Shown: positions 7,897 to 16,906 of the stretch, piece by piece | How the letters are laid out: each line of letters opens with the position of its first letter | Numbering within the stretch: position 1 is the first letter of the stretch | Source of the DNA: JBJFGR01 sp051892875 | GTDB lineage: Bacteria; Pseudomonadota; Gammaproteobacteria; Enterobacterales; Succinivibrionaceae | Reading direction: 5' to 3' | DNA: 25,152 nt | Assembly: GCA_051892875.1 (NCBI GenBank) | Contig: JBJFGR010000009.1 | Location: 1 to 25,152, forward strand | Notes under the pieces: generated by a model | What the model was told of the DNA's origin: nothing | Database searches by the model: none | The model's input: the letters and a program-made list of their open reading frames with translations, nothing else | Position numbers and translations under genes: made by a program

Positions 7897-10176
7897 TTAA
7901 TCATTACTCTCGTTATATCTTACCGATATAAAAGAATTCATTACAGCAATTATAAAAATTACAAGTAAACCTACAGCAACAACAATTCCAAAGGATCTTA
8001 CAATACTTGTACCTGAAAATGCTAATAATCCAAATGCAGATTCCGTAGTAATCAAAGCTATAAACAAAGTAAGTATTGTTTTATACTTTTCATGTTTTGA
8101 AGTATGGTATAAAAATATGCAATAATCTGTTCCTAAACCAACGATCATAAAGCAAGCTAAAGTAGTAAATAAATTAAAATAAGAGGTTACAAAGCAATTC
8201 ACTGTTAAACCAAATAAAACACCTAAAGTTATGGGTATTATATAGTTAATTAGTACCATTTTTTTCATAATAAATGAAGTAATAATAAATGACAATAAAA
8301 TAGTTATTATTAAAATTATATTTAATCTCTGATGATATTTAGCAAATGCATTCGACCAATCCTGTCTTTGATTTATAACTTTTACATTTTTATTTGCTAA
8401 TATTTTATTCAATAATTCTAAATTATTAGCATTAATTCTTAAAAGCATACCTTGTTCACTAATAAAAAAGTTTAAACCTAACGGATTATTATCATATAAA
8501 AAAGACTTTGCTTTAAAAACTTCAACTTTTTCATCATCAAGTCTTATACCATTTTCAAAATAAGCCTCTTTTAATAAAGGATAAACTTTTTGATATAAGT
8601 TTATATTCTTTTGTTGTTGCTGTTTTGATGGAACATAATAACAAGGTAAAAAAATATCCTTTAATTCATCTTTAGTAAGCGAATTCAAAATAATCTCACA
8701 TTCTTGAAATAAATCCTCAACAGTATCTGTATCAGACTCTTTAATTCTACTTAATAAAAGCCATGAAATTTTTTCAGAATTATCTACAATATTTCTTACG
8801 TTTTTATCTAATTCTACTAAATAACTATCTTTATCTTGCATAGCTGCTATATCATCATTAGCAGGGGTTTGTTCTAAAATAATAAAACTTATCAACACAA
8901 AAATAGCACTAAAATAAATAGTTGCTATTCTTAAAGTTTTTTTATAAAAATTTAGAAAATTAGATAAATTAGTAATAGTTTCTTTTAAAAATATAAAATC
9001 TTTTAAGGGCTTTATTTTTGCATAACTAAGAATTAAATAAACTAGCACAAAAGTCGTAATTAACGAAGTAACTGCAAAAATACCTAATTGTTTTAATATA
9101 TTTAACCCGACAGCTGGCATAATTAAATATGCAACAATGCTTGTTAATAAACTAAGCAATAAAGGTCTTCCTAATTTATTTCTTACTTCATTAACTGTTA
9201 CAAAATATTGAGCTTTGAACATAAATATATGCAATATATAATCAAAACAAATACCTATTAAACTCGAACCAATAGCTAATGTAATAACGTGCACACTTCC
9301 CTGAATAAGCAAAACATTACAAAAACCTGTAAATAAAGAAATACCTAAAATTGAAAATGACCAAATTATGGGCATAACAGATCTGAATATTGTTAATAAA
9401 ACTATCAATAGGCAAATAGAAGAAATTCCCCCTACGATACTCATATCATCAATTGAATTTGAAGCAGACTTTTCTGAAAAAAATAAAGAACCTGTATATA
9501 GTAAATTTATATTATATCTTTGTGCAGTTTTTTTTAATTTTTTTACTTCATTTACTATTTGCTTTCTTTCATCAAATGTTAATTGTTTTTGATTAACAAC
9601 TCTCACTAAATAATATCTTTTATTATCAATTATCTTATAAATATAACCCTGGGTATCAACATTAAAATCCTGAATATTACTACTTGATACAATATTGCGA
9701 ACTATTAAAAAAGGATCATATAACAACTCATTATCTGTAATCCCCCCAAATGGAGAATAAATGGATTCAATTACAAAATCCTTTATTATACTTTCATCGT
9801 ATAAATATTTAGGTGGATTAAAAGCATACCTATTCTGAAAATAAAAAGCACCTATCTTTTGAAGATCCTGTTTTGTTATTACAGATACAAATGAATATTT
9901 TTTAAAAACATCTTTAAAATCAGATATAAACAATGGAATATTTTCAGAATTATTTTCTTGTTTTTCTGAATAAATTATAAAAATAGATTCATTATTAATT
10001 TTACTTAAAAATTTATCTTCTGTTTCTGTTGAAGTATTTGGTAATAAAGAATTTAAATCTGATGTAATATAACTATTCTGTGAAGTATAAGCTCTCCATA
10101 TTCCTCCGAAAAGGATTAGAATTAATATCACAAACATTACTTTGCAAATATTTAAGAGATACTTATTCAACATCAT
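7897..10176 (-). CDS. MMPL/RND-type exporter of the aryl polyene cluster
   Basis: The start is ATG 10176, preceded by GAGGA at a good distance; the longer frame begins with a TTG and is unlikely. The protein of about 759 residues has the repeated RND layout: one membrane helix, a large periplasmic part, about five membrane helices (roughly residues 245-390), then a second half with helix, periplasmic part and a final helix bundle (about residues 615-750). The second bundle includes GLGTDYCIF, the MMPL-like motif with Asp in a membrane helix. Such proteins in APE clusters are thought to lift the lipid-linked polyene out of the inner membrane. It overlaps the LolA-like gene by 14 bases, suggesting a joint export route. 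Substrate is inferred. Confidence 0.85.
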   Translation of the reverse strand: MMLNKYLLNICKVMFVILILILFGGIWRAYTSQNSYITSDLNSLLPNTSTETEDKFLSKINNESIFIIYSEKQENNSENIPLFISDFKDVFKKYSFVSVITKQDLQKIGAFYFQNRYAFNPPKYLYDESIIKDFVIESIYSPFGGITDNELLYDPFLIVRNIVSSSNIQDFNVDTQGYIYKIIDNKRYYLVRVVNQKQLTFDERKQIVNEVKKLKKTAQRYNINLLYTGSLFFSEKSASNSIDDMSIVGGISSICLLIVLLTIFRSVMPIIWSFSILGISLFTGFCNVLLIQGSVHVITLAIGSSLIGICFDYILHIFMFKAQYFVTVNEVRNKLGRPLLLSLLTSIVAYLIMPAVGLNILKQLGIFAVTSLITTFVLVYLILSYAKIKPLKDFIFLKETITNLSNFLNFYKKTLRIATIYFSAIFVLISFIILEQTPANDDIAAMQDKDSYLVELDKNVRNIVDNSEKISWLLLSRIKESDTDTVEDLFQECEIILNSLTKDELKDIFLPCYYVPSKQQQQKNINLYQKVYPLLKEAYFENGIRLDDEKVEVFKAKSFLYDNNPLGLNFFISEQGMLLRINANNLELLNKILANKNVKVINQRQDWSNAFAKYHQRLNIILIITILLSFIITSFIMKKMVLINYIIPITLGVLFGLTVNCFVTSYFNLFTTLACFMIVGLGTDYCIFLYHTSKHEKYKTILTLFIALITTESAFGLLAFSGTSIVRSFGIVVAVGLLVIFIIAVMNSFISVRYNESND

Positions 10177-10822
10177 TACAAAATTCCTCAAAATTTACAT
10201 TCAAAGAGTCTTGTTTTTTAGATTCTTCAAAAATTAACTCAGTATAACTATTTGATTTTTCAAGAATTTTTATATATTTTATTAAACCATTAAAAACTTC
10301 AATTTTTATATTACTTATTACCTTTTTTAATAAATCACTTTTTGGAGTTAAATATAAAATTGTTTCATTATCAAGCTTTTCTTGACTAATACCAAACTGT
10401 TTTTCAAGATCAGTATAATTCCCCTGAACCATTTGACTCATTATATTTATAAGCATTTTAATCATTGGATCTGCAGAAGAATCTACTATCTTTTTATTAC
10501 CGTTTTTATCTATTTCGATAATACCATCTGCTCCAAAAATCCAATTTTTTGAAAAAGGCTCTATAATCTTCCAACAAAGACCATGTGAAGATGATATAAC
10601 CATTTTGCCTTTTGCAATAAAAGTTTTTCCATTCAAATTTATATATTTTTTTTGAATAAAATTACTACTAATCAATTCAGCTTGCATTAATGCCAAACTT
10701 GATTTTATTTGTTTTTCAGTTTCAAATTCATAAACACTAACATCAGTATTCGCACTAGCATAAGTACTAAAACCAAAAAACAAAATAAAAAACAATATTT
10801 TTATAAAAAAATTATTTATCAT
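10163..10822 (-). CDS. LolA-like outer-membrane carrier protein of the aryl polyene cluster
   Basis: This 219-residue protein has a clear signal peptide with a hydrophobic core 'KILFFILFFGF' and a probable cut after TYASA (about residue 24), so it acts in the periplasm. The remainder is beta-rich. It contains 'ISSSHGLCWKI' and later strand patterns that resemble the LolA/LolB fold of lipoprotein carriers, a fold regularly encoded in APE clusters before the MMPL exporter. It probably shields and carries the hydrophobic polyene or its lipid conjugate across the periplasm. It overlaps the thioesterase gene upstream by 11 bases and the exporter downstream by 14. Direct sequence identity to LolA is low, so the fold call leans on context. 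Confidence 0.7.
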   Translation of the reverse strand: MINNFFIKILFFILFFGFSTYASANTDVSVYEFETEKQIKSSLALMQAELISSNFIQKKYINLNGKTFIAKGKMVISSSHGLCWKIIEPFSKNWIFGADGIIEIDKNGNKKIVDSSADPMIKMLINIMSQMVQGNYTDLEKQFGISQEKLDNETILYLTPKSDLLKKVISNIKIEVFNGLIKYIKILEKSNSYTELIFEESKKQDSLNVNFEEFCNDVE

Positions 10823-11249
10823 ATTGATTCACCTTACTATTGTTTAGAAGGTCAGTAACAGAATCAATAAAAAATTTAGGCATAAAAAATGATAATTCTC
10901 TTGATTCCTTATCTATCGCAACTTGTACTGTTCTAGCTTTTACACAAATCTTATCATTACAAATAATCTCAAAAGAATGTACTAATCTATTCTCATATTC
11001 ATCTAAATGAGTAACAACTGTAAACGTATCAGATAAAAATAAAGAATGAATATATTTGATCTTTTCTTCTACTATGGGAAAAGCATAATGCTCCTGATCA
11101 ATTTTATAATAAGAACAATTTATAAGGTCTAAAAATTCTCCTCTTGCAACTTCTAAGTACCTTAAATAATTACCGTGCCAAACAACCCCCATAGGGTCAC
11201 AATCATAAAATTGAACTTTTTGAATTGAATTCATTGTATATAAAGACAT
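10812..11249 (-). CDS. apeK: Acyl-CoA/ACP thioesterase, hot-dog 4HBT type, ApeK-like
   Basis: The start is taken as ATG 11249, with GGAA about 7 bases upstream; the longer frame opens with TTG inside the preceding gene's end. The 145-residue protein has the YbgC/4-hydroxybenzoyl-CoA thioesterase signature: FYDCDPMGVVWHGNYLRY, with Asp18 as the expected catalytic residue and His25, followed by a long helix (EVARGEFLD). It should hydrolyse thioesters, either releasing the finished chain from the carrier protein or editing stalled chains. It starts two bases after the stop of the LpxL-like acyltransferase gene. Confidence 0.85.
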   Translation of the reverse strand: MSLYTMNSIQKVQFYDCDPMGVVWHGNYLRYLEVARGEFLDLINCSYYKIDQEHYAFPIVEEKIKYIHSLFLSDTFTVVTHLDEYENRLVHSFEIICNDKICVKARTVQVAIDKESRELSFFMPKFFIDSVTDLLNNSKVNQYDK

Positions 11250-11251
11250 TT

Positions 11252-12169
11252 TTAATTCCAATAATCATAAAAGTTAAACCAACTAGTTGGTGATTTTAAT
11301 AAAATATCAGCCATCTCATCCGCAAAAATTTGTGCGTATTTTTTTATATCTTCTTCCCTGTTTTTTCTACTTAAAACAACATCCCCTAACTCATTAAAAT
11401 ATATGGTATTTTTTCCATTAATTTTTATATTATAAAGTGTGTAAACTGGAACATGTAATAACTGAGCCATAATCCATGGTCCCTGAGGTAATTTTGCTTT
11501 TTTTGTTAAAAAATCAACTTCTACATATCTAGATTTTTCATTTAACACTCTATCAGCTAAAACAATAATCCATTCCCCTTTATTAACTTTTTCTGATATA
11601 TCTATCATAGTTCCAGGATTCATATCTTCAGCAATTATAAAATTTAAATTACTATTTGGATTTAATTCATTTAAATATTTTAAAAATTTCTTACTATTAG
11701 AAGTTAAAATAATTATATTTAAAACTTTATTTATCACTGTCTGATTTAAAGCTCTTAACATCTCAATATTACCAATATGAGCGCCAAAAACTAAAACCCC
11801 TTTTGGTTTTGAAGCAACTTCTAACATTCTTTTATGAGCGTTATCTATAGAATCAACACTATCTATAGTGATTAGTCCCTTCCATGCTAAAAACTTTTCT
11901 AATAAAGACTTACAAAAACAAAATATATGAAAAAACGTGTTACCTTCCAAATTATTTATACCCTTTGACTTAGCATACAAGGATAAATAAAAAAAATAAT
12001 CATGAGAGATTTTTTTTACTTTGGAATTGAAAAGCCAAATAAACAAGGTTATAAAAAATAAGATGATGTTGGCACCAAACCAACCAAATAACTTAAATGA
12101 ATATATAACTAATGTTATACCAAAATTATTAGTACTTTCTTCTTTTTTGTACCAGCTTTCAGTATTCAT
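11252..12169 (-). CDS. LpxL/HtrB-like lysophospholipid acyltransferase
   Basis: This 305-residue protein has a hydrophobic anchor at about residues 18-47 and an HX4E acyltransferase motif, His131 to Glu136, in FGAHIGNIEML. Downstream come 'VLADR' near residue 205 and 'LPQGPWIMAQ' near residue 228, as in the LpxL family. Such enzymes act at the inner face of the cytoplasmic membrane and use acyl-ACP as donor, so it may transfer the aryl polyene chain from ACP to a lipid acceptor. The gene overlaps the glycosyltransferase by one base (TAATG). In some APE clusters the glycosyltransferase and this type of acyltransferase appear to be one fused protein; here they are separate. Confidence 0.82.
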   Translation of the reverse strand: MNTESWYKKEESTNNFGITLVIYSFKLFGWFGANIILFFITLFIWLFNSKVKKISHDYFFYLSLYAKSKGINNLEGNTFFHIFCFCKSLLEKFLAWKGLITIDSVDSIDNAHKRMLEVASKPKGVLVFGAHIGNIEMLRALNQTVINKVLNIIILTSNSKKFLKYLNELNPNSNLNFIIAEDMNPGTMIDISEKVNKGEWIIVLADRVLNEKSRYVEVDFLTKKAKLPQGPWIMAQLLHVPVYTLYNIKINGKNTIYFNELGDVVLSRKNREEDIKKYAQIFADEMADILLKSPTSWFNFYDYWN

Positions 12170-12912
12170 TATAAATATTCTCTCTTATGAATTTTCCAAT
12201 AATAAAAAACTTTTTCTACACATAATCTAGTGTGCATAACTGAAATTCTTATATTATCCTTAAACGGAGCAAAATTACTTACCCCATCTTGATGATAAAA
12301 AACTTCCACTGGCAAAGTTTTAAAATCTACACCTGACCAATATAATTTCACAAAAATCTCTGTATCAAAATCCATTCTTCGACCGATATGAGAGTTATTT
12401 AATAATTTTATTGTTGATTTTAAAGGATATACTCTCATTCCACACATGGTATCAACAAACTGAAACAAGCCCAATTCAACACTAACCCAAAAATGAGTTA
12501 TATACCTACTAATTAATCTGATTTTTGGAACATTACTATAAATTGGAGTACCACTTATCAGCATCAACGGATTTTGCTTACTTACTTCCATAAATTCTGA
12601 AATTTTATCCATATTTTGCTGACCATCCGCATCAATCTGCAAAACATGAGTAAAACCATCATTATATGCTACTAAAAACCCCTTCTCCATAGCACCACCT
12701 TTACCTAAATTATTAGGTAAAGATATTATTGTAACAAGGTCATATTTTTTTAAATTTATCTGCAATAAGTTTCGTGAATCTTGATCATTACCATCATCAA
12801 CAACATAAATCTTAAAACCAAAAGACAATATTTTTTCAATATTTTTTATTAAAGGTTCAACATGTCTATAACAAGGTATAACTATACATGGAAGAAAATT
12901 TGACTCATTCAT
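12169..12912 (-). CDS. Family 2 glycosyltransferase (DPM1-like) of the aryl polyene cluster
   Basis: This 247-residue GT-A enzyme opens with CIVIPCYRHVEPL, has VVDDGND near residues 36-42 for nucleotide binding, and a DXD-type metal site in QIDADGQQ near residues 92-99. A later 'DFDTEIFVKL' resembles the conserved acceptor-side helix of dolichol-phosphate mannosyltransferase-like enzymes. It lacks C-terminal membrane helices, so it is probably cytosolic or peripheral. In the APE pathway it likely adds a sugar to the membrane anchor that carries the polyene. Donor and acceptor cannot be read from the sequence. It is followed by a TAATG overlap with the acyltransferase. Confidence 0.85.
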   Translation of the reverse strand: MNESNFLPCIVIPCYRHVEPLIKNIEKILSFGFKIYVVDDGNDQDSRNLLQINLKKYDLVTIISLPNNLGKGGAMEKGFLVAYNDGFTHVLQIDADGQQNMDKISEFMEVSKQNPLMLISGTPIYSNVPKIRLISRYITHFWVSVELGLFQFVDTMCGMRVYPLKSTIKLLNNSHIGRRMDFDTEIFVKLYWSGVDFKTLPVEVFYHQDGVSNFAPFKDNIRISVMHTRLCVEKVFYYWKIHKREYL

Positions 12913-12935
12913 ATTTATACTTTTTGATTCTTATT

Positions 12936-13289
12936 TTAATTGTATTTCATAACACCAGATGAATATAATTTATCATGGTCAGCTAAATTATATATCTCAA
13001 AAACAACTTGTTTTTTATCAGAGTCTTTTATTATTTTAATTTCAACTTTATCATTCATTAGCATAGGTTTTGAAAACTTCAATTTATCTAAAACTCTTAT
13101 AATTTCTTCAATATTGAATTGTAAATATTTACGTAATAATACTGATACAAATGACAATTGTGCAACCCCAGGAACTATAGCAATCTCTTCAAAATGACCT
13201 TTACACCAATCCAGATCACTTGTAACATCAAAATTTGCAACTATGGTATTATTGTTCACATTAACATTATAAAATTCAGGATATTTCAT
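12936..13289 (-). CDS. apeI: FabZ-like hot-dog dehydratase subunit, ApeI
   Basis: This 117-residue single hot-dog protein has GHFEEIAIVPGV, in which His32 matches the catalytic His of FabZ. The helix that follows reads PGVAQLSF, so the acidic residue of FabZ is replaced by Ser46. ApeI proteins form a complex with ApeP, and the missing acid could be supplied by ApeP Glu62. It should remove water from the 3-hydroxyacyl chain to give the conjugated double bonds. It overlaps the AMP-ligase gene by 14 bases and is 23 bases from the glycosyltransferase gene. Confidence 0.82.
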   Translation of the reverse strand: MKYPEFYNVNVNNNTIVANFDVTSDLDWCKGHFEEIAIVPGVAQLSFVSVLLRKYLQFNIEEIIRVLDKLKFSKPMLMNDKVEIKIIKDSDKKQVVFEIYNLADHDKLYSSGVMKYN

Positions 13290-14784
13290 TAAACTTGTCC
13301 TTAATCTTTACATAATCAATCTTTCCATTTGGTCTTTCTGGAAGATGCTCATATATCATAAAATTTCTTGGAATAGCTAATGGTAAGATTTTTTTCATTA
13401 GGAGTTGTCTCATGTATATCACAAATTGCCCTCTACTCATATTCTTCTGTTTTATTAACTCATAGGCAATCTTTGATAAAACAATAGCCGCTCCAATATA
13501 CTCTCTTTCTTTTCTACGATAACTTACTACTGCACAATCCGAAATTAAATCAAAGCCCTTAAGGACATTTTCAATTTCATCTATACTAATTCTATTATCT
13601 TCAATTTTTATTAATCTTCCACTACGACCTAACAGTGCAAAAAAATCATTATTTTTTAATTCAACAATATCTTCACCCTTATATGTACAGCCATTATTGA
13701 TATAAGGTGACAAAAAAGTCATAATTCCAATATGCTCTTCAATAAAATCTTGTTTTTCAATATAAACTTTATTATCTCTCAATGGTTTCCAATACTCTGT
13801 TGTATCAACAGGATAACGATAACCTATAACACCAGTTTCCGTACTTCCATAGATTTCTAATATCTTACTATTAAAAAAATTTCTTGCCATCGATAATACA
13901 TTAGGTGCTAATCGCCCTCCTGCTGATAATACCAAGCCAATATTTAAATTAGCTTTATTATCATCAAGACGCTTAAAAAATCCCGGAGACGATATAGCAA
14001 AAAACTCAATTTTTTTATCTTTTAAATTATAAAATTGTTCTTGATATTCCAACATATCAATATAAGATACCATTCCTAATGATAATGGAATAAAAAATCT
14101 AAAAACTATTCCATAAGCATGGAATAATGGAACTGTAGCAATTGCACAAATATCTTTTTTATCTTTAATATCTTTATTATTTATATTATTAAAATAATCT
14201 ACATCATTTATAAGATTTGATATTTCTTGTCTGAATGAATAATAACTTCTAGATATAAATTTTGGAATACCTGTTGAACCTGAAGTTTGTTGAATCAATT
14301 CCAAACTTTTATAACAAATATCCCCTTGTTCAATATATTCTTGTGTTTTATTTAATAATGAAACTAGTGTCAATGATATATCTGCTTCTGAATAAGACAA
14401 TTCATCAACAAACGACAAAGCAATTAAATTACTCTGATTATCAATATTCTCAAAAATTGATTTATCTGTAGCTAACACTATTTTGTTAGCTAGGCTTGAA
14501 CTAATCAATTCATTTTTTAAGGAATTCGGCTGAAGAACTTTTAGATTCAAGAGCCAACATGCAATTAAGCTAGCACTAAAAAAATAAGTGTCATCCGTGG
14601 CCAATAAAACTTCTTTTGAAAAATCAGAATTTCCTATTTCTGAAATTTTCTCCTGAAGATATTTATAAATAATAGCCGTTCTTTTTTGAAAATCAAACAA
14701 GGTATAAGAGCAATTATTGCCAATAAATAATACCTCATTTACTGAACAAAAATCACCCTTGATAAATTCAAACAAAGATAACAC
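13276..14784 (-). CDS. apeH: AMP-dependent acyl-CoA/ACP ligase, ApeH
   Basis: This 502-residue ANL-superfamily enzyme has the phosphate loop QQTSGSTGIPK near residue 165, the 'LFHAYG' helix start near 222, the A5-like EIYGSTETG near residues 313-321 and a C-terminal catalytic lysine in RPNGKIDYVKI. It activates an aromatic acid, in known APE systems 4-hydroxybenzoate, as the adenylate and loads it on an acyl carrier protein. The start is GTG 14784, directly after the TAA stop of the second ACP gene. No gene for making the aromatic starter is in this window, so it probably comes from ubiquinone or other chorismate metabolism elsewhere. Confidence 0.87.
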   Translation of the reverse strand: MLSLFEFIKGDFCSVNEVLFIGNNCSYTLFDFQKRTAIIYKYLQEKISEIGNSDFSKEVLLATDDTYFFSASLIACWLLNLKVLQPNSLKNELISSSLANKIVLATDKSIFENIDNQSNLIALSFVDELSYSEADISLTLVSLLNKTQEYIEQGDICYKSLELIQQTSGSTGIPKFISRSYYSFRQEISNLINDVDYFNNINNKDIKDKKDICAIATVPLFHAYGIVFRFFIPLSLGMVSYIDMLEYQEQFYNLKDKKIEFFAISSPGFFKRLDDNKANLNIGLVLSAGGRLAPNVLSMARNFFNSKILEIYGSTETGVIGYRYPVDTTEYWKPLRDNKVYIEKQDFIEEHIGIMTFLSPYINNGCTYKGEDIVELKNNDFFALLGRSGRLIKIEDNRISIDEIENVLKGFDLISDCAVVSYRRKEREYIGAAIVLSKIAYELIKQKNMSRGQFVIYMRQLLMKKILPLAIPRNFMIYEHLPERPNGKIDYVKIKDKFNEIS

Positions 14785-15033
14785 TTATTGATTAGCCTTT
14801 GCTATAATTACATCAACAATATCACCTATTGTCTTTACAGACTTAAAATCTTCTGCTGTTAAACGGCATCCAACACGACGCTGAACTTCAGCCACCATAT
14901 CTAAAGCATCAATGCTATCAAGATCCAAGTCTGTTACAACATTTGAATCATAACTTACATTAGTTGGTTCAATTTCAAAATTTTCTGCTAAAATTTTCTT
15001 CATTTCTTCAAAAACATGTTCTTTTGTAACCAT
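14785..15033 (-). CDS. apeF: Acyl carrier protein 2 of the aryl polyene cluster
   Basis: This 82-residue acidic four-helix protein carries the phosphopantetheine site DLDLDSIDALD with Ser40. It has a strong ribosome site (AAGGAG) and starts 13 bases after the first ACP gene's stop. It would hold either the starter or the growing polyene chain as a thioester in the cytoplasm. Two adjacent ACPs are a hallmark of APE clusters. Which of the two takes the aryl starter cannot be seen here; the E/F letters follow gene order. Confidence 0.87.
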   Translation of the reverse strand: MVTKEHVFEEMKKILAENFEIEPTNVSYDSNVVTDLDLDSIDALDMVAEVQRRVGCRLTAEDFKSVKTIGDIVDVIIAKANQ

Positions 15034-15046
15034 ATTTGCTCCTTAA

Positions 15047-15307
15047 TTATTTTGAATTTTCAGAAATGTATTTAACTAAAGTTGCAACTGAATAAAAATA
15101 CTCTTTTACATTTTCTGACTCTGGACTTATTGCTACCCCAAATTTGTTCTTAATTGCCAAACCCAATTCTAAAGCATCAATAGAATCTAAACCTAAACCA
15201 TCACCAAACAAAGGTGCATCAGTCTCAATGTCTTCAGGCTTTATATCTTCTAAATTCAAAGCTTCAATAATGGTTTCTTTAACCTTATTAACTAATTCTT
15301 CATTCAT
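15047..15307 (-). CDS. apeE: Acyl carrier protein 1 of the aryl polyene cluster
   Basis: This 86-residue acyl carrier protein has GDGLGLDSIDALEL with the phosphopantetheine Ser42. The 'FGDGLGLDSID' form is typical of the first ACP of APE and related type II systems and differs from fatty-acid AcpP. An AGGAA site lies about 9 bases upstream of the ATG. The two ACPs are clearly different from each other, so they likely have separate roles (starter loading and chain extension). Confidence 0.87.
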   Translation of the reverse strand: MNEELVNKVKETIIEALNLEDIKPEDIETDAPLFGDGLGLDSIDALELGLAIKNKFGVAISPESENVKEYFYSVATLVKYISENSK

Positions 15308-15340
15308 ATAAAAATTCCTATTTTTTTACTTTTCTATTTA

Positions 15341-16120
15341 TTAAAATTCATATAAACCATATTTAATTTTTAATTCTTTTATTTTATCTTTATATAAGTT
15401 TTCCAACATTACATTTAAATGTCTAGCACATAAAGAATTTTTGTTATCTATAATATATTCATTAATATCTATTGGTTCCCCTACCTCAACATAAATATGA
15501 GGAGTTCTTAAAGGTGTCTTTAATGATAAAAAATTTTTATTCAAATAATCCTTAGTATCACAATATACAAAGATAGGATAAATATTTAATTTCAATCTAC
15601 AAGCTATATTTGCAGCTCCTCTATGAAACTTTAAATTATCAATATCTTTTGTTCTAGTCCCTTCGGGGAATATAACGATATCTTCTTTATTTTCAAAAAT
15701 TTTTACTATATCTTCATAAGGTGATTGATTACTTATATAACCTAAATGCTTAATTATAGGTCCCATAAATCCTTGAGTTAAAGAATGCTTTACCATTGAA
15801 TTGTTTTTTAAACTCAATTCGGATGTTAAAACAACATAATCAACAAGTGTCGGATGATTAGCAATTATAACTTTTGGACATTCATTATTATTTTTTTCAA
15901 AATTATTAAAATGAACATGAAAAACTTTTAATACAGAGCAAAGCCATATAAAAAATTTAAAACTTAATCTAACAACACCTCTTAGTAATTCTTTTCTTTT
16001 ATCTTTATTTCTTATAAAAATAAGTAATAAAAAATAAACAAGAACCCCTTGAGTTATAGCTCCAAAAAAAAATATAGAATAAGCTAAAAATGTTGCTGAT
16101 ATTTTTATAATACCTAACAT
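15341..16120 (-). CDS. PlsC-like 1-acyl-glycerol-3-phosphate acyltransferase family protein
   Basis: This 259-residue membrane-associated acyltransferase has an N-terminal hydrophobic region (residues 6-36), the HX4D motif His89 to Asp94 in NHPTLVDYV, and the phosphate-binding FPEGTRT near residues 150-156. These are the standard motifs of the PlsC family. APE clusters usually encode such a protein near the two ACPs; it is probably ApeD in the Xenorhabdus naming. It may build the lipid anchor for the polyene. It starts 3 bases after the ApeC-like stop. The C-terminus ends in a charged helix. Confidence 0.82.
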   Translation of the reverse strand: MLGIIKISATFLAYSIFFFGAITQGVLVYFLLLIFIRNKDKRKELLRGVVRLSFKFFIWLCSVLKVFHVHFNNFEKNNNECPKVIIANHPTLVDYVVLTSELSLKNNSMVKHSLTQGFMGPIIKHLGYISNQSPYEDIVKIFENKEDIVIFPEGTRTKDIDNLKFHRGAANIACRLKLNIYPIFVYCDTKDYLNKNFLSLKTPLRTPHIYVEVGEPIDINEYIIDNKNSLCARHLNVMLENLYKDKIKELKIKYGLYEF

Positions 16121-16123
16121 ATA

Positions 16124-16810
16124 TTAATCAACTTTAATTGAATCCTGTAAATCTTCTGAATATGCAAATTCAAGAGCTCTTACATCTTTATACTCTTCTA
16201 TATCAATATTTTTTTTACCACAATTGTTTGATAAAACTAAGGCCAATGCGAAAGATCCTCCAAAAGAATCGTTATTTATAACATCCATTTTTGGGGTTGC
16301 TAAACTTTCTTCATATACTACTAGTAAAACATGTTCAATATTTTGGGTTTTTAATGAACAATAAACATCTACTAATCCACTATAAAATGTTCGATTTCCA
16401 GCTGCAATTGCTGTTGTTTCACAGTGATATTTTTTTGCAATAGAAAAGACACCCACATTACTATTGTGAACAGACGCTGAAAATTCAGTTGGTGAAACAC
16501 CTTTATCTAAAACCATTTCATTTAATAATTGAACACATCTTAAAGATTCACCAACTCTGCTAGCATAAATAACTTTACCAATATTGTATGAAGAATTATT
16601 TATTAAATTCAAAGACAAACCAATAGCCATCTTACCTGCATTATTTAAACGTCGACGTAGCATCATTGGAATATTTTTAATTATAGAAAAATCCTTAACA
16701 TCAATTAACGGCATCTCAAAATATTTATCAAAATCTAGCTGCTTAAAAGATGTTAATGAATCAGTTCTATCTGACAGAAAGCCCGCACCTTCAATTGTTA
16801 TTTTAAACAT
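16124..16810 (-). CDS. apeC: Ketosynthase-like chain-length factor (PF13723 type), ApeC-like
   Basis: This 228-residue protein looks like the N-terminal half of a ketosynthase. It has 'SVHNSNVGVFSIAKKY' and then TAIAAGNRTF, where the TACSS of active ketosynthases would be, so the nucleophile Cys is missing and it should be non-catalytic. This matches the 'beta-ketoacyl synthase chain length factor' proteins of APE clusters; the known ApeC forms a heterocomplex with ApeO and helps define chain length. It is the first gene of the operon, with AAGGA 5 bases before the ATG. The short length is normal for this type rather than a truncation. Confidence 0.75.
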   Translation of the reverse strand: MFKITIEGAGFLSDRTDSLTSFKQLDFDKYFEMPLIDVKDFSIIKNIPMMLRRRLNNAGKMAIGLSLNLINNSSYNIGKVIYASRVGESLRCVQLLNEMVLDKGVSPTEFSASVHNSNVGVFSIAKKYHCETTAIAAGNRTFYSGLVDVYCSLKTQNIEHVLLVVYEESLATPKMDVINNDSFGGSFALALVLSNNCGKKNIDIEEYKDVRALEFAYSEDLQDSIKVD

Positions 16811-16841
16811 TCATTCCTTAAAAATTTTAATTCTTCTCTTT

Positions 16842-16871
16842 TTTATAATATTTTACGGTGTGAAATATTAA
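16842..16871 (-). promoter_or_regulatory. Candidate sigma-70 promoter of the aryl polyene operon
   Basis: On the minus strand TTAATA (16871-16866) is followed after 18 bases by TATAAA (16847-16842), giving a short leader before the apeC-like ATG at 16810. It lies between the flagellar terminator and the first gene, so a promoter is expected here. The AT-rich background makes chance matches likely. Confidence 0.3.
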
Positions 16872-16906
16872 CTTATTAATCATTATTAGTAAAGATTTTA
16901 ATAAAA

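Noticed and set aside
16124..16810. Truncated ketosynthase pseudogene
   Set aside because: It lacks the Cys and the C-terminal half, but this is the normal form of the chain-length factor proteins in APE clusters, and its frame, ribosome site and spacing are intact.
16584..16871. Plus-strand open frame over the start of the apeC-like gene
   Set aside because: Antisense to a well-supported gene and runs through its promoter region.
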